A stretch of DNA of 64,000 nucleotides from Rhynochetos jubatus (taxonomy: Eukaryota > Chordata > Aves > Eurypygiformes > Rhynochetidae): NCBI GenBank assembly GCA_027574665.1, contig CM050672.1, positions 8,850,001 through 8,914,000 on the forward strand, read 5' to 3'. Shown here one piece after another: positions 49,401 through 61,538 of this stretch. Within the stretch, counting starts at the first letter, position 1. Each line of letters starts with the position of its first letter. A program made the position numbers and the translations under genes. The notes under the pieces were generated by a model. It worked only from the letters and a program-made list of their open reading frames with translations. It searched no databases and was not told where the DNA came from.

Positions 49401-51250
49401 ACATTGCTCCTACCGCAGCTGTCATGGCCAGAACGCAGGGGGGGCGTGGCCGGAAACCGCGACCTGCCATTCTTAGGGTTAGGGCTAGGGTTAGCGTCTG
49501 GAGAACGAGAAAGCCCCCAGGTCCAGGGATAGTTGGGATTGCAAAGGCCTGCCAAGAGCAGCACGACACTGCACTGACATTGCTCCTACCGCAGCTGTCA
49601 TAGCCAGAACGCAGGGGGGGCGTGGCCGGAAACCGCGACCTGCCATTCTTAGGGTTAGGGCTAGGGTTAGCGTCTGGAGAACGAGAAAGCGCCCAGGTCC
49701 AGGGATAGTTGGCATTGCAAAGGCCTGCCAAGAGCAGCACGACACTGCACTGACATTGCTCCTACCGCAGCTGTCATGGCCAGAACGCAGGGGGGGCGTG
49801 GCAGGAAACCGCGACCTGCCATTCTTAGGGTTAGGGCTAGGGTTAGCGTCTGGAGAACGAGAAAGCGCCCAGGTCCAGGGATAGTTGGGATTGCAAAGGC
49901 CTGCCAAGAGCAGCACGACACTGCACTGACATTGCTCCTACCGCAGCTGTCATGGCCAGAACGCAGGGGGGGCGTGGCCGGAAACCGCGACCTGCCATTC
50001 TTAGGGTTAGGGCTAGGGTTAGCGTCTGGAGAACGAGAAAGCGCCCAGGTCCAGGGATAGTTGGGATTGCAAAGGCCTGCCAAGAGCAGCACGACACTGC
50101 ACTAACATTGCTCCTACTGCAGCTGTCATGGCCAGAACGCAGGGGGGGCGTGGCCGGAAACCGCGATCTGCCATTCTTAGGGTTAGGGCTAGGGTTAGCG
50201 TCTGGAGAACGAGAAAGCGCACAGGTCCAGGGATAGTTGGGATTGCAAAGGCCTGCCAAGAGCAGCACGACACTGCACTGACATTGCTCCTACCGCAGCT
50301 GTCATGGCCAGAAGGCAGGGGGGGCGTGGCCGGAAACCGCGACCTGCCATTCTTAGGGTTAGGGCTAGGGTTAGCGTCTGGAGAACGAGAAAGCGCCCAG
50401 GTCCAGGGATAGTTGGGATTGCAAAGGCCTGCCAAGAGCAGCACGACACTGCACTGACATTGCTCCTACCGCAGCTGTCATAGCCAGAACGCAGGGGGGG
50501 CGTGGCCGGAAACCGCGACCTGCCATTCTTAGGGTTAGGGCTAGGGTTAGCGTCTGGAGAACGAGAAAGCGCCCAGGTCCAGGGATAGTTGGCATTGCAA
50601 AGGCCTGCCAAGAGCAGCACGACACTGCACTGACATTGCTCCTACCGCAGCTGTCATGGCCAGAACGCAGGGGGGGCGTGGCCGGAAACCGCGACCTGCC
50701 ATTCTTAGGGTTAGGGCTAGGGTTAGCGTCTGGAGAACGAGAAAGCGCCCAGGTCCAGGGATAGCTGGCATTGCAAAGGCCTGCCAAGAGCTGCACGACA
50801 CTGCACTGACATTGCTCCTACCGCAGCTGTCATGGCCAGAACACAGGTGGGGCGTGGCCGGAAACCGCGACCTGCCATTCTTAGGGTTAGGGCTAGGGTT
50901 AGCGTCTGGAGAACGAGAAAACGCCCAGGTCCAGGGATAGTTGGGATTGCAAAGGCCTGCCAAGAGCAGCACGACACTGCACTGACATTGCTCCTACCGC
51001 AGCTGTCATGGCCAGAACGCAGGGGGGGCGTGGCCGGAAACCGCGACCTGCCATTCTTAGGGTTAGGGCTAGGGTTAGCGTCTGGAGAACGAGAAAGCGC
51101 CCAGGTCCAGGGATAGTTGGGATTGCAAAGGCCTGCCAAGAGCAGCACGACACTGCACTGACATTGCTCCTACCGCAGCTGTCATGGCCAGAACGCAGGG
51201 GGGGCGTGGCCGGAAACCGCGACCTGCCATTCTTAGGGTTAGGGCTAGGG

Positions 51251-54200
51251 TTAGCGTCTGGAGAACGAGAAAGCGCCCAGGTCCAGGGATAGTTGGGATT
51301 GCAAAGGCCTGCCAAGAGCAGCACGACACTGCACTAACATTGCTCCTACTGCAGCTGTCATGGCCAGAACGCAGGGGGAGCGTGGCCGGAAACCGCGACC
51401 TGCCATTCTTAGGGTTAGGGCTAGGGTTAGCGTCTGGAGAACGAGAAAGCGCCCAGGTCCAGGGATAGTTGGGATTGCAAAGGCCTGCCAAGAGCTGCAC
51501 GACACTGCACTGACATTGCTCCTACCGCAGCTCTCATAGCCAGAACGCAGGGGGGGCGTGACCGGAAACCGCAAACTGCCATTCTTAGGGTTAGGGCTAG
51601 GGTTAGTGTCTGGAGAACGAGAAAGCGCCAAGGTCCAGGGATAGTTGGGATTGCAAAGGCCTGCCAAGAGCAGCACGACACTGCACTGACATTGCTCCTA
51701 CCGCAGCTGTCATGGCCAGAACGCAGGGGGGGCGTGGCCGGAAACCGCGACCTGCCATTCTTAGGGTTAGGGCTAGGGTTAGCGTCTGGAGAACGAGAAA
51801 ACGCCCAGGTCCAGGGATAGTTGGGATTGCAAAGGCCTGCCAAGAGCAGCACGACACTGCACTGACATTGCTCCTACCGCAGCTGTCATGGCCAGAAAGT
51901 GGGGGGGGCGTGGCCGGAAACCGCGATCTGCCATTCTTAGGGTTAGGGCTAGGGTTAGCGTCTGGAGAACGAGAAAGCGCCCAGGTCCAGGGATAGTTGG
52001 GATTGCAAAGGCCTGCCAAGAGTTGCACGACACTGCACTGACATTGCTCCTACCGCAGCTGTCATGGCCAGAACGCAGGTGGGGCGTGGCCGGAAACCGC
52101 GATCTGCCATTCTTAGGGTTAGGGCTAGGGTTAGCGTCTGGAGAACGAGAAAACGCCCAGGTCCAGGGATAGTTGGGATTGCAAAGGCCTGCAAACAGCA
52201 GCACGACACTGCACTGACATTGCTCCTACCGCAGCTGTCATGGCCAGAACGCAGGGGGGGCATGGCCGGAAACCGCGACCTGCCATTCTTAGGGTTAGGG
52301 CTAGGGTTAGCGTATGGAGAACGAGAAAGCGCCCAGGTCCAGGGATAGTTGGGATTGAAAAGGCCTGCCAAGAGCAGCACGACACTGCACTGACATTGCT
52401 CCTACCGCAGCTGTCATGGCCAGAACGCAGGGGGGGCGTGGCCGGAAACCGCGACCTGCCATTCTTAGGGTTAGGGCTAGGGTTAGCGTCTGGAGAACGA
52501 GAAAGCGCCCAGGTCCAGGGATAGCTGGCATTGCAAAGGCCTGCCAAGAGCTGCACGACACTGCACTGACATTGCTCCTACCGCAGCTGTCATGGCCAGA
52601 ACGCAGGGGGAGCGTGGCCGGAAACCGCGACCTGCCATTCTTAGGGTTAGGGCTAGGGTTAGCGTCTGGAGAACGAGAAAGCGCCCAGGTCCAGGGATAG
52701 TTGGGATTGCAAAGGCCTGCCAAGAGCTGCACGACACTGCACTGACATTGCTCCTACCGCAGCTCTCATAGCCAGAACGCAGGGGGGGCGTGACCGGAAA
52801 CCGCAAACTGCCATTCTTAGGGTTAGGGCTAGGGTTAGTGTCTGGAGAACGAGAAAGCGCCAAGGTCCAGGGATAGTTGGGATTGCAAAGGCCTGCCAAG
52901 AGCAGCACGACACTGCACTGACATTGCTCCTACCGCAGCTGTCATGGCCAGAACGCAGGGGGGGCGTGGCCGGAAACCGCGACCTGCCATTCTTAGGGTT
53001 AGGGCTAGGGTTAGCGTCTGGAGAACGAGAAAACGCCCAGGTCCAGGGATAGTTGGGATTGCAAAGGCCTGCCAAGAGCAGCACGACACTGCACTGACAT
53101 TGCTCCTACCGCAGCTGTCATGGCCAGAAAGTGGGGGGGGCGTGGCCGGAAACCGCGATCTGCCATTCTTAGGGTTAGGGCTAGGGTTAGCGTCTGGAGA
53201 ACGAGAAAGCGCCCAGGTCCAGGGATAGTTGGGATTGCAAAGGCCTGCCAAGAGTTGCACGACACTGCACTGACATTGCTCCTACCGCAGCTGTCATGGC
53301 CAGAACGCAGGTGGGGCGTGGCCGGAAACCGCGATCTGCCATTCTTAGGGTTAGGGCTAGGGTTAGCGTCTGGAGAACGAGAAAACGCCCAGGTCCAGGG
53401 ATAGTTGGGATTGCAAAGGCCTGCAAACAGCAGCACGACACTGCACTGACATTGCTCCTACCGCAGCTGTCATGGCCAGAACGCAGGGGGGGCATGGCCG
53501 GAAACCGCGACCTGCCATTCTTAGGGTTAGGGCTAGGGTTAGCGTATGGAGAACGAGAAAGCGCCCAGGTCCAGGGATAGTTGGGATTGAAAAGGCCTGC
53601 CAAGAGCAGCACGACACTGCACTGACATTGCTCCTACCGCAGCTGTCATGGCCAGAACGCAGGGGGGGCGTGGCCGGAAACCGCGACCTGTCATTCTTAG
53701 GGTTAGGGCTAGGGTTAGCATCTGGAGAACGAGAAAGCCCCCAGGTCCAGGGATAGTTGGGATTGCAAAGGCCTGCCAAGAGCAGCACGACACTGCACTG
53801 ACATTGCTCCTACCGCAGCTCTCATAGCCAGAACGCAGGGGGGGCGTGACCGGAAACCGCGACCTGCCATTCTTAGGGTTAGGGCTAGGGTTAGCGTCTG
53901 GAGAACGAGAAAGCGCCCAGGTCCAGGGATAGTTGGGATTGCAAAGGCCTGCCAAGAGCAGCACGACACTGCACTGACATTGCTCCTACCGCAGCTGTCA
54001 TGGCCAGAACGCAGGGGGGGCGTGGCCGGAAACCGCGACCTGCCATTCTTAGGGTTAGGGCTAGGGTTAGCGTCTGGAGAACGAGAAAGCGCCCAGGTCC
54101 AGGGATAGTTGGGATTGCAAAGGCCTGCCAAGAGCAGCACGACACTGCACTGACATTGCTCCTACCGCAGCTGTCATAGCCAGAACCCAGGCGGGCGTGG

Positions 54201-57200
54201 CCGGAAACCGCGACCTGCCATTCTTAGGGTTAGGGCTAGGGTTAGCGTCTGGAGAACGAGAAAGCGCCCAGGTCCAGGGATAGTTGGGATTGCAAAGGCC
54301 TGCCAAGAGCAGCACGACACTGCACTGACATTGCTCCTACCGCAGCTGTCATGGCCAGAACGCAGGGGGGGCGTGGCCGGAAACCGCGACCTGCCATTCT
54401 TAGGGTTAGGGCTAGGGTTAGCGTCTGGAGAACGAGAAAGCGCCCAGGTCCAGGGATAGTTGGGATTGCAAAGGCCTGCCAAGAGCAGCACGACACTGCA
54501 CTGACATTGCTCCTACCGCAGCTGTCATGGCCAGAACGCAGGGGGGGCGTGGCCGGAAACCGCGACCTGCCATTCTTAGGGTTAGGGCTAGGGTTAGCGT
54601 CTGGAGAACGAGAAAGCGCCCAGGTCCAGGGATAGTTGGCATTGCAAAGGCCTGCCAAGAGCAGCACGACACTGCACTGACATTGCTCCTACCGCAGCTG
54701 TCATGGCCAGAACGCAGGGGGGGCGTGGCCGGAAACCGCGACCTGCCATTCTTAGGGTTAGGGCTAGGGTTAGCGTCTGGAGAACGAGAAAGCGCCCAGG
54801 TCCAGGGATAGTTGGGATTGCAAAGGCCTGCCAAGAGCAGCACGACACTGCACTGACATTGCTCCTACCGCAGCTGTCATGGCCAGAACCCAGGCGGGCG
54901 TGGCCGGAAACCGCGACCTGCCATTCTTAGGGTTAGGGCTAGGGTTAGCGTCTGGAGAACGAGAAAGCGCCCAGGTCCAGGGATAGTTGGGATTGCAAAG
55001 GCCTGCCAAGAGCTGCACGACACTGCACTGACATTGCTCCTACCGCAGCTGTCATGGCCAGAACGCAGGGGGGGCGTGGCCGGAAACCGCGACCTGCCAT
55101 TCTTAGGGTTAGGGCTAGGGTTAGCGTCTGGAGAACGAGAAAGCGCCCAGGTCCAGGGATAGTTGGGATTGCAAAGGCCTGCCAAGAGCTGCACGACACT
55201 GCACTGACATTGCTCCTACCGCAGCTCTCATAGCCAGAACGCAGGGGGGGCGTGACCGGAAACCGCAAACTGCCATTCTTAGGGTTAGGGCTAGGGTTAG
55301 TGTCTGGAGAACGAGAAAGCGCCAAGGTCCAGGGATAGTTGGGATTGCAAAGGCCTGCCAAGAGCAGCACGACACTGCACTGACATTGCTCCTACCGCAG
55401 CTGTCATGGCCAGAACGCAGGGGGGGCGTGGCCGGAAACCGCGACCTGCCATTCTTAGGGTTAGGGCTAGGGTTAGCGTCTGGAGAACGAGAAAACGCCC
55501 AGGTCCAGGGATAGTTGGGATTGCAAAGGCCTGCCAAGAGCAGCACGACACTGCACTGACATTGCTCCTACCGCAGCTGTCATGGCCAGAAAGTGGGGGG
55601 GGCGTGGCCGGAAACCGCGATCTGCCATTCTTAGGGTTAGGGCTAGGGTTAGCGTCTGGAGAACGAGAAAGCGCCCAGGTCCAGGGATAGTTGGGATTGC
55701 AAAGGCCTGCCAAGAGTTGCACGACACTGCACTGACATTGCTCCTACCGCAGCTGTCATGGCCAGAACGCAGGTGGGGCGTGGCCGGAAACCGCGATCTG
55801 CCATTCTTAGGGTTAGGGCTAGGGTTAGCGTCTGGAGAACGAGAAAACGCCCAGGTCCAGGGATAGTTGGGATTGCAAAGGCCTGCCAAGAGCAGCACGA
55901 CACTGCACTGACATTGCTCCTACCGCAGCTGTCATGGCCAGAACGCAGGGGGGGCATGGCCGGAAACCGCGACCTGCCATTCTTAGGGTTAGGGCTAGGG
56001 TTAGCGTATGGAGAACGAGAAAGCGCCCAGGTCCAGGGATAGTTGGGATTGAAAAGGCCTGCCAAGAGCAGCACGACACTGCACTGACATTGCTCCTACC
56101 GCAGCTGTCATGGCCAGAACGCAGGGGGGGCGTGGCCGGAAACCGCGACCTGTCATTCTTAGGGTTAGGGCTAGGGTTAGCATCTGGAGAACGAGAAAGC
56201 CCCCAGGTCCAGGGATAGTTGGGATTGCAAAGGCCTGCCAAGAGCAGCACGACACTGCACTGACATTGCTCCTACCGCAGCTCTCATAGCCAGAACGCAG
56301 GGGGGGCGTGACCGGAAACCGCGACCTGCCATTCTTAGGGTTAGGGCTAGGGTTAGCGTCTGGAGAACGAGAAAGCGCCCAGGTCCAGGGATAGTTGGGA
56401 TTGCAAAGGCCTGCCAAGAGCAGCACGACACTGCACTGACATTGCTCCTACCGCAGCTGTCATGGCCAGAACGCAGGGGGGGCGTGGCCGGAAACCGCGA
56501 CCTGCCATTCTTAGGGTTAGGGCTAGGGTTAGCGTCTGGAGAACGAGAAAGCGCCCAGGTCCAGGGATAGTTGGGATTGCAAAGGCCTGCCAAGAGCAGC
56601 ACGACACTGCACTGACATTGCTCCTACCGCAGCTGTCATAGCCAGAACCCAGGCGGGCGTGGCCGGAAACCGCGACCTGCCATTCTTAGGGTTAGGGCTA
56701 GGGTTAGCGTCTGGAGAACGAGAAAGCGCCCAGGTCCAGGGATAGTTGGGATTGCAAAGGCCTGCCAAGAGCAGCACGACACTGCACTGACATTGCTCCT
56801 ACCGCAGCTGTCATGGCCAGAACGCAGGGGGGGCGTGGCCGGAAACCGCGACCTGCCATTCTTAGGGTTAGGGCTAGGGTTAGCGTCTGGAGAACGAGAA
56901 AGCGCCCAGGTCCAGGGATAGTTGGGATTGCAAAGGCCTGCCAAGAGCAGCACGACACTGCACTGACATTGCTCCTACCGCAGCTGTCATGGCCAGAACG
57001 CAGGGGGGGCGTGGCCGGAAACCGCGACCTGCCATTCTTAGGGTTAGGGCTAGGGTTAGCGTCTGGAGAACGAGAAAGCGCCCAGGTCCAGGGATAGTTG
57101 GCATTGCAAAGGCCTGCCAAGAGCAGCACGACACTGCACTGACATTGCTCCTACCGCAGCTGTCATGGCCAGAACGCAGGGGGGGCGTGGCCGGAAACCG

Positions 57201-57406
57201 CGACCTGCCATTCTTAGGGTTAGGGCTAGGGTTAGCGTCTGGAGAACGAGAAAGCGCCCAGGTCCAGGGATAGTTGGGATTGCAAAGGCCTGCCAAGAGC
57301 AGCACGACACTGCACTGACATTGCTCCTACCGCAGCTGTCATGGCCAGAACCCAGGCGGGCGTGGCCGGAAACCGCGACCTGCCATTCTTAGGGTTAGGG
57401 CTAGGG
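51251..57406 (+). repeat. Nested 7- and 14-monomer higher-order blocks
   Basis: A five-monomer signature at 51,251-52,130 recurs at 52,483 (offset 1,232 bp, 7 x 176) and at 54,945 (further 2,462 bp, 14 x 176 minus 2). The 14-monomer unit 52,483-54,944 is repeated almost base for base at 54,945-57,406. The 2-bp shortfall comes from two 175-bp variant monomers in each unit. Confidence 0.85.
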
Positions 57407-58765
57407 TTAGCGTCTGGAGAACGAGAAAGCGCCCAGGTCCAGGGATAGTTGGGATTGCAAAGGCCTGCCAAGAGCTGCACGACACTGCACTGACATTGCT
57501 CCTACCGCAGCTGTCATGGCCAGAACGCAGGGGGGGCGTGGCCGGAAACCGCGACCTGCCATTCTTAGGGTTAGGGCTAGGGTTAGCGTCTGGAGAACGA
57601 GAAAGCGCCCAGGTCCAGGGATAGTTGGGATTGCAAAGGCCTGCCAAGAGCAGCACGACACTGCACTGACATTGCTCCTACCGCAGCTGTCATGGCCAGA
57701 ACGCAGGGGGGGCGTGGCCGGAAACCGCGACCTGCCATTCTTAGGGTTAGGGCTAGGGTTAGCGTCTGGAGAACGAGAAAGCGCCCAGGTCCAGGGATAG
57801 TTGGCGTTGCAAAGGCCTGCCAAGAGCAGCACGACACTGCACTGACATTGCTCCTACCGCAGCTGTCATGGCCAGAACCCAGGCGGGCGTGGCCGGAAAC
57901 CGCGACCTGCCATTCTTAGGGTTAGGGCTAGGGTTAGCGTCTGGAGAACGAGAAAGCGCCCAGGTCCAGGGATAGTTGGGATTGCAAAGGCCTGCCAAGA
58001 GCAGCATGACACTGCACTGACATTGCTCCTACCGCAGCTGTCATGGCCAGAACCCAGGCGGGCGTGGCCGGAAACCGCGACCTGCCATTCTTAGGGTTAG
58101 GGCTAGGGTTAGCGTCTGGAGAACGAGAAAGCGCCCAGGTCCAGGGATAGTTGGCATTGCAAAGGCCTGCCAAGAGCAGCACGACACTGCACTGACATTG
58201 CTCCTACCGCAGCTGTCATGGCCAGAACGCAGGGGGGGCGTGGCCGGAAACCGCGACCTGCCATTCCTAGGGTTAGGGCTAGGGTTAGCGTCTGGAGAAC
58301 GAGAAAGCGCCCAGGTCCAGAGATAGTTGGGATTGCAAAGGCCTGCCAAGAGCTGCACGACACTGCACTGACATTGCTCCTACCGCAGCTGTCATGGCCA
58401 GAACGCAGGGGGGGCGTGGCCGGAAACCGCGACCTGCCATTCTTAGGGTTAGGGCTAGGGTTAGAGTCTAGAGAACGAGAAAGCGCCCAGGTCCAGGGAT
58501 AGTTGGGATTGCAAAGGCCTGCCAAGAGCAGCACGACACTGCACTGACATTGCTCCTACCGCAGCTGTCATGGCCAGAACGCAGGGGGGGCGTGGCCGGA
58601 AACCGCGACCTGCCATTCTTAGGGTTAGGGCTAGGGTTAGCGTCTGGAGAACGAGAAAGCGCCCAGGTCCAGGGATAGTTGGGATTGCAAAGGCCTGCCA
58701 AGAGCAGCACGACACTGCACTGACATTGCTCCTACCGCAGCTGTCATGGCCAGGACCCAGGCGGG
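54180..58765 (+). repeat. Cluster of 175-bp variant monomers (CCCAGGCGGGCGTGG)
   Basis: At about 54,187, 54,889, 56,648, 57,351, 57,878, 58,053 and 58,756 the usual CGCAGGGGGGGCGTGG is CCCAGGCGGGCGTGG. The variant is one base shorter and interrupts the seven-G tract. It is seen only in the last quarter of the array. Confidence 0.85.
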
Positions 58766-60675
58766 CGTGGCCGGAAACTGCGACCTGCCATTCTTAGGGT
58801 TAGGGCTAGGGTTAGCGTCTGGAGAACGAGAAAGCGCCCAGGTCCAGGGATAGTTGGGTTTGCAAAGGCCTGCCAAGAGCTGCACGACACTGCACTGACA
58901 TTGCTCCTACCGCAGCTGTGATGGCCAGAACGCAGGGGGGGCGTGACCGGAAACCGCGACCTGCCATTGTTAGGGTTACGGCTAGGGTTAGCGTCTGGAG
59001 AACGAGAAAGTGCCCAGGTCCAGGGATAGTTGGGATTGCAAAGGCCTGCCAAGAGCTGCACGACACTGCACTGGCATTGCTCCTACATCAGCTGTCATAG
59101 CCAGAACGCAGGGGGGGCGTGGCCAGAAACCGCAACCTGCCATTCTTAGGGTTAGGGCTAGGGTTAGCGTCTGGAGAACGAGAAAGCGCACAGGTCCAGG
59201 GATAGTTGGGATTGCAAAGGCCTGCCAAGAGCAGCACGACACTGCACTGACATTGCTCCTACCGCAGCTGTCATGGCCAGAACGCAGGGGGGGCGTGGCC
59301 GGAAACCGCGACCTGCCATTCTTAGGGTTAGGGCTAGGGTTAGCGTCTGGAGAACGAGAAAACGCCCAGGTCCAGGGATAGTTGGGATTGCAAAGGCCTG
59401 CAAACAGCAGCACGACACTGCACTGACATTGCTCCTACCGCAGCTGTCATGGCCAGAACGCAGGGGGGGCGTGGCCGGAAACCGCGACCTGCCATTCTTA
59501 GGGTTAGGGCTAGGGTTAGCGTCTGGAGAACGAGAAAGCGCCCAGGTCCAGGGATAGTTGGGATTGCAAAGGCCTGCCAAGAGCAGCACGACACAGCACT
59601 GACATTGCTCCTACCGCAGCTGTCATGGCCAGAATGCAGGGGGGGCGTGGCCGGAAACCGCGACCTGCCATTCTTAGGGTTAGGGCTAGGGTTAGCGTCT
59701 GGAGAACGAGAAAGCCCCCAGGTCCAGGGATAGTTGGGATTGCAAAGGCCTGCCAAGAGCAGCACGACACTGCACTGACATTGCTCCTACCGCAGCTGTC
59801 ATAGCCAGAACGCAGGGGGGGCGTGGCCGGAAACCGCGACCTGCCATTCTTAGGGTTAGGGCTAGGGTTAGCGTCTGGAGAACGAGAAAGCGCCCAGGTC
59901 CAGGGATAGTTGGGATTGCAAAGGCCTGCCAAGAGCAGCACGACACTGCACTGACATTGCTCCTACCGCAGCTGTCATGGCCAGAACGCAGGGGGGGCGT
60001 GGCAGGAAACCGTGACCTGCCATTCTTAGGGTTAGGGCTAGGGTTAGCATCTGGAGAACGAGAAAACGCCCAGGTCCAGGGATAGTTGGGATTGCAAAGG
60101 CCTGCCAAGAGCAGCACGACACTGCACTGACATTGCTCCTACCGCAGCTGTCATGGCCAGAACGCAGGGGGGGCGTGGCCGGAAACCGCGACCTGCCATT
60201 CTTAGGGTTAGGGCTAGGGTTAGCGTCTGGAGAACGAGAAAGCGCCCAGGTCCAGGGATAGTTGGGATTGCAAAGGCCTGCCAAGAGCAGCACGACACTG
60301 CACTGACATTGCTCCTACCGCAGCTGTCATGGCCAGAACGCAGGGGGGGCGTGGCCGGAAACCGCGACCTGCCATTCTTAGGGTTAGGGCTAGGGTTAGC
60401 GTCTGGAGAACGAGAAAGCGCCCAGGTCCAGGGATAGTTGGGATTGCAAAGGCCTGCCAAGAGCAGCACGACACTGCACTAACATTGCTCCTACTGCAGC
60501 TGTCATGGCCAGAACGCAGGGGGGGCGTGGCCGGAAACCGCGATCTGCCATTCTTAGGGTTAGGGCTAGGGTTAGCGTCTGGAGAACGAGAAAGCGCACA
60601 GGTCCAGGGATAGTTGGGATTGCAAAGGCCTGCCAAGAGCAGCACGACACTGCACTGACATTGCTCCTACCTGTT

Positions 60676-60688
60676 GCCTTCGCAAGGC
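60676..60688 (-). promoter_or_regulatory. Palindrome at the U5 end of the LTR
   Basis: GCCTTCGCAAGGC is a 5-bp inverted repeat around CGC, lying 4 bp from the outer LTR end. Inverted repeats close to U5 ends occur in avian LTRs. Any role here is inference. Confidence 0.4.
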
Positions 60689-60781
60689 GTGGCGACCTGG
60701 TTCAGGAACGGCACGGCGACCCCCCCCGGGCCGCTCGGGCCATCTGCTCACAGACACCAATGTGGTGGACGGCAAATGGCG

Positions 60782-60787
60782 TTTATT
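60782..60787 (-). promoter_or_regulatory. LTR polyadenylation signal AATAAA
   Basis: TTTATT on plus is AATAAA on minus, immediately before GCCATTTGCC. It sits between the TATA-like box and the presumed RNA start, the arrangement known in alpharetroviral LTRs. Confidence 0.75.
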
Positions 60788-60803
60788 GATGTGTAACACC
60801 GCG

Positions 60804-60809
60804 TTATAT
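60804..60809 (-). promoter_or_regulatory. LTR TATA-like box
   Basis: The minus strand reads CCATATAACGC here. It lies 24-29 bp upstream of the presumed transcription start at 60,780, the expected distance. Confidence 0.6.
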
Positions 60810-60937
60810 GGCTTAGGTTTGTCACGTCACTTCCGTCTGTTTACATTGCAAACTACACGCTACTGGCTATCAGGGGAGGGTCCCTGTCTTTCCGTACAGC
60901 ACGTAATCTTCCGGCCGCCAGATCCTAACTACCCACA

Positions 60938-60950
60938 TTTCCCCCCTCCC
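60938..60950 (-). promoter_or_regulatory. Polypurine tract
   Basis: GGGAGGGGGGAAA on the minus strand directly abuts the TG of the LTR. It is the expected primer site for plus-strand DNA synthesis and fixes the LTR boundary. Confidence 0.85.
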
Positions 60951-61172
60951 TATGCGTAAGTAAATTGACTAAAATGTAACAATCTCGAAAATACGTATAT
61001 CGCAATCTTGGAATTGTATCCCGTTCTTAAGCTATGCTTTACAACAATTTTGGCACATATCATGAACTTGATTAAAAAATATAAGGCACGCTAGGTGAGA
61101 GGCAACAGGGGTGTTACTGGGAATAACAGGGTATGACTGGAGATAGCTAAACAATTCTGAACAAGAACATTT
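60951..61172 (-). other. ERV 3' untranslated region
   Basis: AT-rich sequence between the env stop and the polypurine tract, without an open frame worth reporting. No export element or accessory gene is recognised. Confidence 0.6.
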
Positions 61173-61538
61173 TTATAGCAATTGTCGGTATTCTATCATC
61201 ATGATATTAACTGTTTCTAGCCGGCTTTTAACAAATGACATGAACTTATTCAATACATGGGGTCCAAAAATCAGTGCTATTACAATTATTATAATTGGCC
61301 CTATCAGGGTAGATATCAGGGAGGTCAGCCATGGTGAATGGTTAAACCATGATGCAAACCAGTTTTGTTGTGCTTCTCGTTCTTCTTTTTTCGCTTCTCC
61401 AATCCTTCTCGCACTTTCAGGTGTGGACAGGATGCTTGTTGACTTGCAGTCTTCTCCTGCTACCAGTGCGTACGGGTTATAAGGGCGTCTGATAAACCGG
61501 TTCTGTGGATAAAAACTCACAATTTTTGTTAGTTTCAT
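61173..61538 (-). pseudogene. env: env remnant: start joined to transmembrane subunit tail
   Basis: The first plausible ATG is at 61,538, overlapping the end of integrase by about 60 bp in another frame, as env starts commonly do. The reading is only about 121 codons. The N-terminal part contains NPYALVAGEDCK, then a charged EAKKEEREAQ stretch. A tryptophan-containing membrane-proximal segment (NWFASWFNHSPWL) follows, then a hydrophobic anchor (about ISTLIGPIIIIVIALIFG) and a cytoplasmic tail ending in YRQLL. The membrane-proximal and anchor pattern is that of gammaretrovirus and D-type betaretrovirus transmembrane proteins, not of alpharetroviruses. Nearly all of the surface subunit, the cleavage site and the fusion peptide are absent, so it cannot make a working envelope. 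The exact deletion joint is uncertain. Confidence 0.8.

Larger units (their letters stand above)
38506..60671 (+). repeat. 176-bp satellite, homogenised right subarray
   Basis: About 126 monomers mostly of the form GCAGCTGTCATGGCCAGAA with GCGCCCAGGTCC. They are much more alike than those to the left, which suggests more recent amplification or conversion. The final monomer is interrupted after TTGCTCCTACC at 60,671 by the LTR of an ERV. Confidence 0.95.
60672..60937 (-). mobile_element. ERV 3' LTR, 266 bp
   Basis: On the minus strand it starts TGTGGGTAG right after a polypurine tract and ends GGCAACA where satellite sequence begins, so both ends are TGT...ACA. U3 is 60,781-60,937. The R start is placed at 60,780 by the match of GCCATTTGCC to the alpharetrovirus R start. 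R/U5 runs to 60,672. The short length suits alpharetrovirus-like LTRs. The opposite LTR is not in the window, so age from LTR divergence cannot be judged. Confidence 0.88.

Noticed and set aside
20774..60671. CRISPR array
   Set aside because: Units are contiguous and alike along their full length with no unique spacers, and the context is a vertebrate-like genome.
20818..60799. Hundreds of 60-200-codon open frames on both strands with repeating peptides
   Set aside because: They recur every 176 bp in rotating frames because the monomer lacks stops in some frames. No start context, no conservation of a single frame, and no recognised domain.
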